Assembly (NCBI GenBank): GCA_011947345.1
Contig: JAAVTG010000570.1
Location: forward strand, 310,001-374,000
Length of the DNA stretch: 64,000 nt
Origin: Phytophthora quininea
Lineage: Eukaryota; Oomycota; Peronosporomycetes; Peronosporales; Peronosporaceae
Direction: 5' to 3'
A program made the translations under genes and the position numbers. Below the pieces are notes generated by a model. The model was not told where the DNA came from. It worked only from the letters and a program-made list of their open reading frames with translations, and did not search any database. Below are positions 53,461 to 64,000 of the stretch, piece by piece. Position 1 is the stretch's first letter, and each line of letters starts with the position of its first letter.

Positions 53461-54501
53461 ATGCGCGTCTTCGCTCTACCTCTCGTGGCTCTCGTCGCTC
53501 TTGTTTCGGGTGTTGCGTCTGTCGATGACAACACCTGCAATGGCCCCGACTCGCGTAATACGCCTCCCACCGGTGCCATCGTCGTCGACGGCTCGGGCGC
53601 GTATCAAGGCAGCTTCAAGACCGTGTCGGAAGGTGTGGCCCAACTCAACCTCAACTCGACCGAAGAGCAGCGGATCTTCATCCAGCCGGGAGTGTACAAC
53701 GAGCAGGTGTACATCGCTCCGATGGCCGGTCCGCTCGTACTGCAGGGCTACACGTGTGACTCATCGGCGTACTCCAAGAACACGGTGACCATCACGCAGG
53801 CCAAGGCTCAGAAGGACATCCCCGCCGAGGTGACCGGCGCAGCCCGCAACGACATGACCAGCACCATCCGTTTCCACTCAGACAAAGTCAAGGTGTACAA
53901 CCTCAACATCGCCAACACGGCCGGCAACGTCGGCCAGGCGCTGGCTGTCAACGTCAACGGCACCGACTACGGCTTCTACGCCTGCAACTTTACCGGATAC
54001 CAGGACACCGTGCTGGCCAACGAAGGTCGCGAGTTCTACGCCAAGTCGTACATCGCTGGCGCCATCGACTTTGTCTTCGGTCTGTACGCGAAGGCGTGGT
54101 TCGAGTCGTGCGACCTGGACGTCATCGGCCGCGGATACGTGACCGCCAGCGGCCGTGAGAGCGAGGCCAACCCGTTCTACTACGTCTTCAACAACTCCCG
54201 CGTGTTCGGTTCCAGCGGCAACGGCACGGCCTATCTCGGTCGTCCGTGGCGTCCGTACGCCCGCGTCGTCTTCCAGAACAGCGAACTGAGCGACGTCATC
54301 AACGCCGAAGGTTGGGCCAAATGGGACGCCACGTCCAGCACCGACAACGTTTTCTTCAAAGAGTTCAACAACCGAGGCCCCGGTGCTGCCACCGACAAGC
54401 GTGTGGCCTTCAGCGGCCAACTAAACGCGTCGGTTCCTATTACGGAGATCCTCGGTGATGATTACGAGTCCGCCTGGTTCGTCGATGCCAGCTACCTGTA
54501 G
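53461..54501 (+). CDS. Secreted pectin methylesterase 2 (CE8; intact)
   Basis: Intact 346-residue protein. Signal peptide MRVFALPLVALVALVSGVAS, then TCNGPDSRNTPPTGAIVVDG. Motifs in order: GYTCDSSAYSKNTVTITQA, VYNLNIANTAG, YACNFTGYQDTV, GAIDFVFGLYAKAWFESCDL and YLGRPWRPYARVVFQNS, ending FVDASYL. The Asp of QDT, the Asp of IDF and the Arg of GRPW form the PME active site. Secreted enzyme acting on plant pectin. I chose the ATG at 53461 because it opens the signal peptide and follows the promoter-like site; the open frame begins 87 nt earlier. Confidence 0.96.
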   Translation: MRVFALPLVALVALVSGVASVDDNTCNGPDSRNTPPTGAIVVDGSGAYQGSFKTVSEGVAQLNLNSTEEQRIFIQPGVYNEQVYIAPMAGPLVLQGYTCDSSAYSKNTVTITQAKAQKDIPAEVTGAARNDMTSTIRFHSDKVKVYNLNIANTAGNVGQALAVNVNGTDYGFYACNFTGYQDTVLANEGREFYAKSYIAGAIDFVFGLYAKAWFESCDLDVIGRGYVTASGRESEANPFYYVFNNSRVFGSSGNGTAYLGRPWRPYARVVFQNSELSDVINAEGWAKWDATSSTDNVFFKEFNNRGPGAATDKRVAFSGQLNASVPITEILGDDYESAWFVDASYL

Positions 54502-54632
54502 ACGAGATTGTTGGTACCAAGTTCCAGCTAGAAAGTGTAGTGCAAAATGATCAATAGATGTGCCGCAGCTTGAGCGATGGTTGCCCAAGTACGCACCCGA
54601 GGTCTGACCTCATTTTCGCTTTTGCCGAGAGC

Positions 54633-56428
54633 ATGTTGTTAGCTGTGCAATTTGTCTTCCGTCACAAGTTCCCGGGCGTTATTCCAGATGAGGTGGAGTG
54701 GATCGTGTCGGACTTCCTGGTTGCAGAGATGCCTCTCTTCGTGGCCTTTATGGCGATCGACGTCGGGTCCACCGAGCTACTGGATCTTATCTGGGAGCGA
54801 GGTCTTCGAGACATCAACAGCAGTCAATGGACGGTGGCAAATATTCTCCACACGGACCCTCACTACTTCCAGTGGGAATTCAGCCAGATGATGTGTGGAG
54901 CCATCAAATATGGCGACTCGGTCGCGTTGCGCTGGGTGTTAGAGCACTTCAAAGACTGTCGGATACTGGGGAGCAATTACTCGAAGCAGAGCGAGACGTT
55001 GAGTGGACCACCGCCGGCCTGGACATAGCTTGCTCAGAAGACAATTGGGACATCGTCCGATGGCTGGATGAGCGAGTCGGCACGCCGAAGACTCGACGGG
55101 AGAACACGAAGGCAGTGAGATGCGCTATCGAAATGAACCGAGCGGAAGAAGTGATGCGGCTGATAGCGAGAGGATTCGGAGTACCCTGCTACGCTGACTT
55201 TGACATCAACGACGAGAATTGGGGAGCTCGTTCTCAGATCGTGCGGCTGCTTCTCGAAGGAGGACACGACCCAAGTCACCATTATTTTATTTGTGGGTTG
55301 GAGAAAGCAGCGATCGCGGGCGATCTCGAGCTTGTTCAATGGATGGTAGAAACTCATTCTCCTGGCGCTGAATTTGTTCAAAAGGTATTACAGCGGCGAG
55401 TTTTAACGGACACCTTCCTGTGGTGCAATGGCTGCTTTCCTACTCGGATCGATTCGCTCCAGCAGAAGGTATACGTTCCGCAGCAAGAGGTGGCCAACTT
55501 CACGTGGTTCAGTGGCTGTACGAGCACTATCGCGACGACCCAAGTGTGAATCTGTTCCAGCACAAAGAGCTAATTTGTGACGCTGCTGCCAAACGAGGAC
55601 AACTGAATATTATCTCGTATCTGTATCGAGTCGCAATGAGTTTGGGTTTAAACCAGACAGCCCGTCGAAATCTTCGTTGCTCGTTCAAAGCAATTGATAG
55701 AGCCGCAGCTAACGGACACCTTGAAGTCGTGAAGTGGCTGCACGTGCACACGTCAGCGAAATGCTCTTCGGAAGGGATGGATGGAGCTGATGCGATGAAA
55801 TGGAAGGGTCCACACTGGCCAGACTCGCCTGGATGTTGCTGTGGCAGACCGTCCAAGTATTTCGTTAAAAACAGATAGCAATTCTCCAGTACCTGAAAGA
55901 CCATTTTTCAGGTGGTTGCTCGACAAACGCGATGGATGAGGCTGCGGAGAATGGAAATTTGAAAGTGCTGCAGTGGTTAACTGAAAATACTGATGCTGGT
56001 TGCTCGATGGACGCCATGAACGATGCCGCCGAAAATGGTCGACTCGACATTGTCAAGTGGTTGCACGACAACTGCGAGGGATGACGCTGCGAAGGAAGGA
56101 CATTTGTTTGTCGTTAAATGGCTGCACACGAATCGATCGGAAGGGTGCACATATAGGGCCTTGGTAAACGCGGCCAGGAACGGCCCCCGTCGTTCGATGG
56201 CTTTTACCGAAATGCCCAGGCGTCGACAAATTGACTCTCATTGACAACGAAATACGCGCAGAGCGGTTCGAAGTGGCGCTCTTTGTTCACTCGCAATATG
56301 ATAAAGGATGCATGGCCAATGTTGAGGATATGGAGGACCTGAAAACATATTTACGCCGGCAAATTCAACATCGCCCGGAATCGCAGTACATGTTGGGCTG
56401 GGTCCAAGAGAACCATCCGTCACTGTAG
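54633..56428 (+). CDS. Ankyrin-repeat protein 1 (several frame breaks)
   Basis: Starts MLLAVQFVFRHKFPG and continues with an N-terminal region (ELLDLIWERG) shared with the next gene. Degenerate ankyrin repeats follow, such as AANGHLEVVKWLHVHT, ENGNLKVLQWL and ENGRLDIVKWLH, interrupted by a Cys-rich insert (GPHW...GCCCGRPSKYF). Frame changes: a deletion near 54975 (about ten codons missing against gene 2), AAAA at 55380-55383, AAAAA at 55867-55871, a deletion near 56075 and one near 56200. Two look like homopolymer errors, but the others are larger, so the gene may truly be damaged. Probably a protein-protein interaction scaffold; partner unknown. Confidence 0.7.
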
Positions 56429-56469
56429 CTTTCCATTTTTGTCAAAAGATCTCTTTATTTTTGCTGAGC

Positions 56470-58545
56470 ATGTTGGCAACCGTGCGGTTCGTTCTTCGCT
56501 ACACGTTCGTCAGTACGAACACCCCCGATGAGGTGGCGTTCATGGTGTCCGACTATTTGGTTGCAGACATGCCGCTTTCGTTCGCTATTGAATGGATCGG
56601 TGTCGGGTCGACGGAGCTGAGATTGTTGGATTTCGTCTGGGAAAGAGGAGATCGAGACGTCAAGACCAGTCGGTGGTCGGCGGCCAAGTTACTCCACACG
56701 AACACTCACTACTCTCAATGGGAATTCAACAAATTGATGTGTTCGGCGGCTCATTTCGGCGATACTGAAGCAGTGGTTCACTGGGTGCTAGACCACTTTC
56801 CTCGATATCCGATACTAAGGAGTGTGGTGAATGAGGCTGCGAAACACGGCCGTCTCGAGCTGCTTCAAATGCTGGAAACCAAGCGGGGCATCGAGTGGGA
56901 ACTGACAGTTTGGACGCAGCCTGCACAAAGGGCAATTGGGAAATCGCCCGATGGCTCGATGAGCGGGTTGGGACAGCAGAAACCCGTGGGACTAACCACA
57001 TAGCTGTCAAATGCGCCATTGAGATGAACAGTGTAGAGGAAGTCAAATGGCTGGTAACAAGGGGCTTCGGAGTGCCGGACGACGCCGACTTTGATATCAA
57101 CAAAGGAAATTGGGGGCTAGGTCGCAGATCGTGCGCTTCTTGCTGGAAAAGGGCTACGATACCAGTCACAATTACTTCAAGTGCGGACTATATGAGGCGT
57201 CGGACGCTGGCGATCTTGACTTTCTCATGTGGATGGCGTCGAATTACAATACACCAGACTTTGGGAAAGACGAGAGCCATAGCCCGGAAAATATAACAAG
57301 AGCGGCAAGTTACGGCGGACACCTCGATGTGGTGCAATGGCTGCTCACATATTTGCCTACGTGTGGCTATCATAGCAACCCAGCAGATGCCATGGATGCA
57401 GCAGTTCATGGGGGTCAGCTCGATGTGGTACAGTGGCTGTACGAACGATATTCCCGCATTATCCTTTTTACCTCGTTTGGTTATAGGTCAACACTTTGCG
57501 ATGAGGCAGCTATGTCTGGACATCTTCCTATCGTCTCTTACTTTCATCGACTTTCGAAGGAGATGTCAGATCGTCGAGTCTTTTGTTGCACTTCCGAGGG
57601 CATTGATTGGGCTGCAGCTGGTGGACATCTCGAAATGGTCAAGTGGCTGCACGTTCACACGTCGGTGGCGTGTTCTACAAAAGCAATGGACGAAGTGGCA
57701 GCGATGAAATGGCAATGCCCCCACTGGCAGGAAAAACGATGGTGTTGCTGTGGAAAACCGACACAGGACTTCGTTGAAAAGCAAATCTCGCTTCTCAAGT
57801 ATCTGAACGACAAGTTTTCAAGCGGTTGCTCGACTAGAGCCATGGATAACGCCGCCGAGCTCGGAAACTTGGAGGTGCTACAATGGCTGCACAAGAATAC
57901 GAAAACTGGCTGCGCCAAGGCTGCAATGGACGGTGCCTCCAAGAAGGGCCGACTGGACATTGTCAAGTGGCTGCACAACAACACTATGGCCGGTTGCACG
58001 AGAGCAGCGATGGATAAGGCCGCGAAAAAGGTCACGTGCATATCGTGAATTGGCTTCATAGAACTCGATCCGAGGGATGTACGTCCAGGGCCTTGATATA
58101 TGCGGCCAGGAAAGGTCGTTTGAAAATGGTGAAGTGGTTGTATAAGAACAGTGTCAGAGTGGACAAAGCGAAACCTTTGGCTCTGAAGATTGCAGCGAGG
58201 AATGGCCACTTGGAAGTGGTGAGGTGGCTGCAGCAGAACTATCCGCAGCACAATCCGGCGGCAGCTCTCAGTAAACTGATTTCCTGTCCGTCCAGCTCAG
58301 AATACTCGTTGCCAATTGTGCAGTGGCTGCTTCCAAAATGCCAAGACATCGACATCGTACCGCTCTTTGAAATCGCTATTGTGACGTGGCAATTCGAAGT
58401 GGCGCTCTTCCTGTACTTGCAGCATGGCAGAACAGTAAAAAATGCAGACAAGATCAAGAAATATTTAAGGAGCTCGGCGCAATATTGTCGTCCAGAATGC
58501 AGGCACATGCAGGCTTGGTTCGAAGTCACTTTTTCGTCGCCCTAA
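56470..58545 (+). CDS. Ankyrin-repeat protein 2 (tandem copy; homopolymer frame breaks)
   Basis: Tandem paralogue of 54633. Start MLATVRFVLRYTF at 56470. At least ten ankyrin-like units, e.g. ASYGGHLDVVQWLL, AAAGGHLEMVKWLHVHT, ELGNLEVLQWLHKNT, KKGRLDIVKWLHNNT and ARNGHLEVVRWLQ, plus the Cys-rich insert CPHWQEKRWCCCGKPTQDF. Frames change near 56910, at GGGGG (57112-57116) and at AAAAA (58025-58029). Each fits loss of one base, so the protein is likely intact in the organism (about 690 residues). Confidence 0.75.
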
Positions 58546-58877
58546 AGCGATCACTTGTTTTGGTGTCGAAGTGGTGGGTAGAATGTATCAGCTTCCTTTG
58601 TGCCGAGTCGTCAACATGTTGGAGGCTGTGCGCTTCATTCTTCGGACTCGAATGTTGAAGTAGAGTCGACCATATCGGATGTTTTACTTGCTGGTTGCCG
58701 CTCCACAGATTTATTGACCTTTATCTCACGAATAAACACGAGACTGTTAAACACAGCCGGCTGGAGCTGCAATTGCAATTGGAATGAGACGAAGTGCAAA
58801 CCGACTTCAACAATTGGAACTTGTTCCAAAACTTGGGTACAGACATATCAAAAAATCTTTTCTCCCATTCTTCGAAG
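58546..58877. other. Intergenic region before GrxB
   Basis: About 330 bp, no gene seen; probable promoter of the GrxB gene at 58878. Confidence 0.4.
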
Positions 58878-59635
58878 ATGTCGGAATCGGTGAAGCTCGT
58901 GGCCGCGTTCGCCGTCGGATCGGCCGTCGGCGTGGCCTCCGCGCTCGCCCTGCGCAGCTCCAAGCCCTTGCAGACGCTGCCCAAGCTGTACGTGTACGAC
59001 CACTGCCCCTACTGCGTGCGCGCGCGCGTCATCTTCGGCGTCAAGAAGGTTCCGCACGAGTTGGTCTTTTGGCCAACCACGACGAAGCCACACCCATCGG
59101 CCTGGTCGGCTCCAAGCAGGCTCCGATCCTGCAGCTCCCGTCGGGACGCGCGTTCCCCGAGAGCATGGACATTGTCAAGTACGTGGACCAGCACTACGGA
59201 GGCCCCGAAGTGCTGGCTCCCAGCGCCAATAGGGCGGACATTAAGCTGTGGATTAAGGACACGGCCGACGTGTTTCGTCTACTGTACCACCCTCGCTTCC
59301 ATGCTGCGCCCTTTGCAGAGTTCGCCATGCACGAGAGTCGCGAGTACTATCGCGTCAAGAAGGAGAAGGCCATTGGCCCCTTCAAAGACGCGCTGGACAA
59401 GACGCCAGAGCTGGTACAGCAGGCCAACGTGTTCTTGGAACAATTAGCGCCCATGTTCCACTCGAGCCACTCGGTCAACGAAACACTGAGCTATGACGAC
59501 GTGGACCTCTTCGGGAGACTCCGTGGGCTCACCTTGGTACGCGACTTGGAGTGGCCCGAGAAGCTCCGCGAGTACATTGACTACATGTCCGAGAAAGCGG
59601 ACATTCCACTGCTGGACAACATGGCCGTGTACTAA
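58878..59635 (+). CDS. Glutaredoxin 2 (GrxB)-like protein with N-terminal membrane anchor (frameshift in T-tract)
   Basis: MSESVKLVAAFAVGSAVGVA forms a hydrophobic N-terminus. LYVYDHCPYCVRARVIFGV holds the CPYC redox pair. At 59067-59070 TTTT stands where TTTTT would keep the frame (VFLANHDEA in paralogues). The rest is intact: KQAPILQLPSGRAFPESMD, then helices to DNMAVY. Same family and layout as 49095, on the opposite strand. GSH-dependent oxidoreductase by family; the anchor would place it at a membrane. Confidence 0.88.
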
Positions 59636-60114
59636 AGGGAGGAGAAGAGGTATTGGATACGCGGCGGCGTCAAAGGTTGCTATCGGAAGCTAGCTGAAGG
59701 GGAAAGAGGAACTTGCTTTGCGGTGGAGCAGTTGCACTGAGGAAGATGTGAGGAGTTCCAGTGCAGAATAATTTGTTTTTGAACGCACGAGCTGTTGGAT
59801 TAGTTTTGTTTTCGATTGGATCATGTGGAGGGTGTGTTGATAAATTGGAATTGGCGACAAATTGGTCGCCAAGTGGTGAAGATAAGACCGCAGTCAGCTT
59901 GGAAACGTGACGACAGGCCTACAACTCTTGACGATTCTCTCGCGCCACTCCGATAGTTCAGTACGCTGTGAACAACTTGCCTTCTTTCTTTCGGATGGGA
60001 TTCTTGTGGTAGCTCGAAGCTTTGCCATTGTTGGTAAACCATGAAAGCCCCGTAAACACCGGCGACGTCGCCGGAAGGTCTGCTTCTACTGCTCTTTAGC
60101 AGTTAAATAATTAC
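59636..60114. other. Downstream region of GrxB
   Basis: No gene. The first 150 bp (AGGAACTTGCTTTGCGGTG and around) recur in diverged form after the GrxB relics at 61040 and 63240, which marks the tandem duplication unit. Confidence 0.5.
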
Positions 60115-60710
60115 ATGTACTACTTGGAAGCACAGGAAAATGTGCTCCAGGACATGCTTCTCGATTACGTAGGTGACTGCGGCTTTTATGCCTGCAACTT
60201 CACGGGATACCAAGACACCGTGTGTGTTCACAGGGGTCTCGAACTCTTTGCCCGAACGTACATCAACGGTGCTATCGACTTCAACTTCGGCATGATGGCA
60301 CAGGCTTGGTTTGATTCCTGTAACTTTAATGTACGTGATAAGGGTTATATCACGGCTAATGGCCCTAGCGACAGTACGAATCCGTCGTGGTTCGTCTTCA
60401 ACAACGCTTACGTGTTTGGCAACACTGCCAATCGATCCAGCTGTTTGGGTCGTCCCTGGGGAACGTACGCTCGGGTGATGTGGCAGAACAGCAACCTGAG
60501 CGACGTCATTAATCCGGAAGGGTGGACAAGGCGAGACCCACTTCTAGCACGGTTAACGTCACTTTTGAGGAGTTTAACAATTACGGTCCTGGTGCAGCGA
60601 TGGACAAACGCGTGGACTTCAGTGGACAATTGAACAAGCCGATGGAAATCACCGACGTCCTTGGAGCAGACTACGAGTCTGCGTGGTATGTGGACACGAA
60701 GTATATGTAA
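60115..60710 (+). pseudogene. Pectin methylesterase fragment (C-terminal half)
   Basis: Starts inside the enzyme: YACNFTGYQDTV, GAIDFNFGMMAQAWFDSCNF, SCLGRPWGTYARVMWQNS, then a frame break near 60525 and the end WYVDTKYM. The signal peptide and first half are absent. In the nucleophile motif IDFNFG replaces IDFIFG of the copy at 61823, its closest relative. No promoter-like site found. Decayed duplicate. Confidence 0.85.
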
Positions 60711-60900
60711 GGTAAAGAGATACGGGATCGGCAGTCGAAGAGGTCATTGGTCATGGATAAGCCCCAGGGTTTCATCTTTTTACTGGTAGTGGATACATGT
60801 GGCAGAACACGCACATCAAGACATCTCACTTTGTTTCGTTTGCCTTCCACAAAGTGTTTTGCATCAGTTGTCACGATGTGTTCAAGTTGCCGCGTTTTAC

Positions 60901-61039
60901 TCGAACCACTGGTGAAGACTTGAACTACGACGATAAATAGCTTCTGAAGATTCCACTTGGTGCGTGACTTGAGAAGCTGCATGACTGCATGTACAAAAAG
61001 GCGGATAACCCCGTGCTGGATAATATAGCCATTGATTAA
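60901..61039 (+). pseudogene. GrxB relic 1
   Basis: Fragments of the GrxB C-terminus in changing frames: LNYDDK (LSYDD in the gene), LVRDL, EKLHDCMYKKADNPVLDN (EKLREYIDYMSEKADIPLLDN), followed by ID and stop. The sequence after the stop also matches the 3' flank of 58878. Confidence 0.75.
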
Positions 61040-61777
61040 AAGGTGTGCTATTGGGGTAGCTACAGTGAGTGGAGGAACTGCTTTTGCGGTGAGGCAGTTT
61101 CGGTGCGGAAAGTGCAATCAGCTCCAGTGAAATACTGTTGATTCCTTTGCTTCGGCTGCTTTTGGAAGTATGTGATTCCTGTGATCCATTAATTTTTGAT
61201 GTTTGTTTCTTCCGACTGGATGCTGCTTCCTGGACACTTTTTGTTGAATATGGTGACGAAATAATAAGTTGGACGGTGACTAGACGAATTATTTTGCAGA
61301 CCATAGAATTGAGACGAGGGAACAAAAGTAATAATGTGGTGCTGTAGTTGCTGCCAGTCACTAGCCGATAGCCTTGCGGAGACCTGGAGGTTTGTGGTGC
61401 TTCCACGTGCGGCATATGGCAGCCGCATTGCAACGACTTGGAGATGTGTCGACGACAACGCAACCACTGTTTGCACGATAGATGTTGCACTACGAAAGGC
61501 TTGTCACAAACTTGTCGTGTCAGTCGGAAAGGAACAACTCATTCCAATGCTCAATTGAACAACTATTTCTCGGATGGGATGTTAATTTACCATTGTTAAA
61601 GTAGACCGAAAGGACAATACAGTGTAATACCAGCAATTGTTGTCCAAACCAAAAGGTGGCGTATGGAGCAGTTAAGGAGAAAGGCTGATGACGATCTCGT
61701 GAACCTCGTAAACGCCGACAGTTCATCGGCAGAGTTGGTTTTAATCACTTTCCAATTCCCTCAAGTCTTGCGATTTG
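61040..61777. other. Region between GrxB relic 1 and PME 4
   Basis: No supported gene. The first part is the duplicated GrxB 3' flank; its distal part reappears diverged near 63770-63910. Confidence 0.4.
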
Positions 61778-61792
61778 GTCACTTCCCAATTT
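61778..61792 (+). promoter_or_regulatory. Inr-like core promoter of PME 4
   Basis: GTCACTTCCCAATTT followed by GCTCAAGTC; a similar ATCACTTTCCAATTCCCTCA lies 33 bp upstream, so the element is duplicated. 31 nt before the ATG at 61823. Confidence 0.5.
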
Positions 61793-61822
61793 GCTCAAGT
61801 CACGCCAACAACTCGACCAACC

Positions 61823-62890
61823 ATGCGCACATTCGTTCTGCCGCTTGCTCTCGCGGCCGCCTTCGCGACGACTATCGATGCTGTGAAAATCGGCGACGTT
61901 GCCCTGTGCAACGGACCCGACGCAAGGACCCAACCACCCACCGGTGCCATCGTCGTCGATGCCACCGGAGCCTACAACGGAGCTATCCGAGCGTGTCCGA
62001 AGGTGTAGCCCACCTAGACCCCAATACCACGGCCGAGCAGACCATCTTCGTGTTTCCAGGCGTCTACCACGAGCAAGTGCTGATCGAAGCGCTGGGAGGT
62101 CCGCTCGTTCTGCAAGGCTACACGTGCGATACGATGTTGTACGCTGCGAACGAGGTGACGATCACGCATGCCAAGGCCCAGAAGGACATTCCTCCCGAGA
62201 TCAAGAACAACCGCAACGACTTGACCAGCACGTTGCGTCTCCACTCGGGGAGGGTCAAAGTGTATAACCTCAACGTCGCCAACACGGCCGGCGACGTGGG
62301 TCAAGCTGTGACCGTCTACAATAACGTGACCGACTACGGCTTCTACGCCTGCAACTTTACGGGATACCAAGACACCGTGTGTGCTCACATGGGTCTCGAA
62401 CTCTTTGCCCGATCGTACATCAACGGTGCTATCGACTTCATCTTCGGCATGATGGCACAGGCTTGGTTTGAGTCTTGTGACATCGACGTGATTGGCAAGG
62501 GCTACATCACAGCCAACGGCCGTACCAATGAGACCAATCCGTCGTGGTACGTCTTCAACAACGCCAACGTGTTTGGCAACGCTTCCAATGGCTCCAACTA
62601 CTTGGGTCGTCCCTGGAGAACGTACGCGCGTGGTGTGGCAGAACAGCAACCTGAGCGACGTCATCAACCCTGAAGGGTGGGCCAAATGGGATGCTACTTC
62701 CAGCACTGCCAATGTCACTTTCAAGGAGTTCAATAACTATGGCCCCGGCGCGGCGACCGATAAGCGGGTGGACTTCAGTGGCCAGTTGAACAAGTCGGTT
62801 GAAATCACCGACGTTCTTGGAGCGGACTACGCGTCTGCGTGGTACGTGGACACGAAGTATATGACATATACACAATGTAAGGTAAAGTGA
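61823..62890 (+). CDS. Secreted pectin methylesterase 4 (CE8; two frame breaks)
   Basis: Signal peptide MRTFVLPLALAAAFATTIDA, then LCNGPDARTQPPTGAIVVDA. A one-base loss near 61997 shifts the frame before VSEG; the catalytic part is open (YACNFTGYQDTV, GAIDFIFGMMAQAWFESCD, YLGRPWRTYAR). A GT dinucleotide is missing near 62633 (CGTGGTGTGG against CGTGTGGTGTGG), and the last part continues in a third frame to WYVDTKYM and ten further residues. All three catalytic motifs are present. Acts on pectin outside the cell if the breaks are artefacts. Confidence 0.87.
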
Positions 62891-64000
62891 TACCTGGTCA
62901 GCAGTCGAAGAGCGCCAATCATTGGGTGAACAGAAGATGGATAAGCCTCAGAGCTGTATCCTCAACAGTTCTTCCTTTGTTTCGATTGCCTTCCACAAAA
63001 GGTTTGCGTCGGTTGTCACGAAGGGTTGAAGCGACTACGTCTAACTATCTGAGCAGACGAGAAATCCGGTAAACAGTTAATCAATTCAATTTCCTAACGA
63101 TCTGAGCTACGACGAGAAGTTTCTTTTGAAGACTTGATTTGAGAGGCTGTTTGACTGCATGTAATACAATACTAAAAGGATGGAGAAATCGTTTCCTTGA
63201 ATACAAAGCTGGAAATTGTTTTGAACCACATGATGCTGTGCTGTAGAGGTACAGTAGTGAAGGGAGGAATTGCTTTAGATGTGAGGCTGTTCCGGTGCGA
63301 AAAAGGTGATAAGTTTCAGTGAAAAGTGTTGCTTTTTTACGGCTTAATTATTGCGTCGTTATGCTGGAAAAGGATGATATTGACAAGTGCCACCTAAAGG
63401 AAGCGCGCCGGAGGCGGATGAAGATCGGCACGGGGAAATTGGTGCTGAGGTGTGGCGTTTGTGCTGGGCAATGTGCTGATCATGGTGTCGTACTTTATTT
63501 AGAACGCACATGGTGGTAGCACTTGTGGGTGCTGAAGCGGTGGCGTATCGGACGTTGTTAGCATTTTTGGATAAAGTTGGCGACTCGCTCGCATGGATGG
63601 GGGGCTATTCTTCTCAATAAGTGAGGGACGTGAGGCATGTGGTGCGGCTGGCGCATCCATGGCAGCGATAAAGTATTCGTGTCGTTCCGATGCGTAACAT
63701 GACAGATTCATATGTGATTTTGATCTTCATCTCCGTGTTCGACAGACTGCTGTATCCATTCCTCACGAGAATTGGCATCTACCCTTCGCTACGCGCTGAT
63801 CCATCATTTGCTCCGACTGGATGCTTCCAGGATTATAGCTTCTCTTGAATATTGTGGTGAAACTGTACGTTGGACGGGAATTTAGCCTTCTCCAAAGAAC
63901 TGTTTGTGATCTCTCTCCTGGCGATTGAAGCACGAATTATTATCATTTTCTTTTAGTACACTGGAGAGTTGAAACGAGTACAAGTAGTAACGTGGCACTG
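62891..64000. other. Downstream region with repeat-unit remnants
   Basis: 62885-63030 is a diverged copy of 60715-60890 (PME 3' flank). Beyond the GrxB relic, 63240-63330 and 63770-63910 resemble 61050-61130 and 61150-61310. Other open frames are short and unsupported. Confidence 0.5.
63091..63163 (+). pseudogene. GrxB relic 2
   Basis: CTGAGCTACGACGAGAAG (LSYDEK) followed by ERLFDCM, the same pieces as in relic 1 and in the same order after a PME. Very short and frame-broken. Confidence 0.6.

Overview
The window looks like oomycete nuclear DNA, most likely Phytophthora. Genes are compact and almost intron-free, and several carry the GCTCATT-type initiator/flanking element of Phytophthora core promoters just upstream. 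The contents fit too: secreted family CE8 pectin methylesterases, oomycete-type ankyrin repeat proteins, a Ty3/gypsy element and a Mutator-like element (MULE). Species cannot be fixed from the sequence alone.

Layout. 1-136 holds the start of a glutaredoxin-2 (GrxB) gene running off the left edge. 685-48775 is an array of 17 major intrinsic protein (MIP, aquaglyceroporin) genes plus at least four MIP fossils. The first four (685-9151) are divergent and all on the + strand. 9354-32662 is a nested giant palindrome: three divergent pairs of almost identical MIP genes (A: 9466-12726, B: 20015-23283, C: 29286-32550), with A inverted relative to B and C. The left arm is split by a chromodomain Ty3/gypsy element (13078-18819, 5-bp target duplication) and the right arm by a MULE (24773-29226, 9-bp duplication). 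The matching empty sites survive in the sister copies. 32961-33716 is an aberrant MIP gene. 34034-41674 is a second palindrome (about 3.1-kb arms, each with a MIP gene) around another MIP gene. Three more MIP genes lie at 42031-48775.

The right third holds GrxB (49095-49882, 58878-59635) and pectin methylesterase genes (50792, 53461, 61823, plus a fragment at 60115). GrxB relics lie behind the last two PMEs. Two tandem ankyrin-repeat genes (54633-58545) sit in between.

Function. The MIPs should move glycerol/water or other small solutes across a membrane, the PMEs de-esterify plant pectin outside the cell, and the GrxB proteins are probably membrane-anchored thiol oxidoreductases. Nothing suggests an operon; the common thread is local amplification by inverted and tandem duplication with gene conversion.

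Warning. Many genes of unrelated families carry a frame break explained by loss of one base from a 4-6 nt homopolymer, or of one dinucleotide repeat unit. This looks more like a sequencing/assembly artefact than mass pseudogenisation, so I annotate these as genes with a probable false frameshift.
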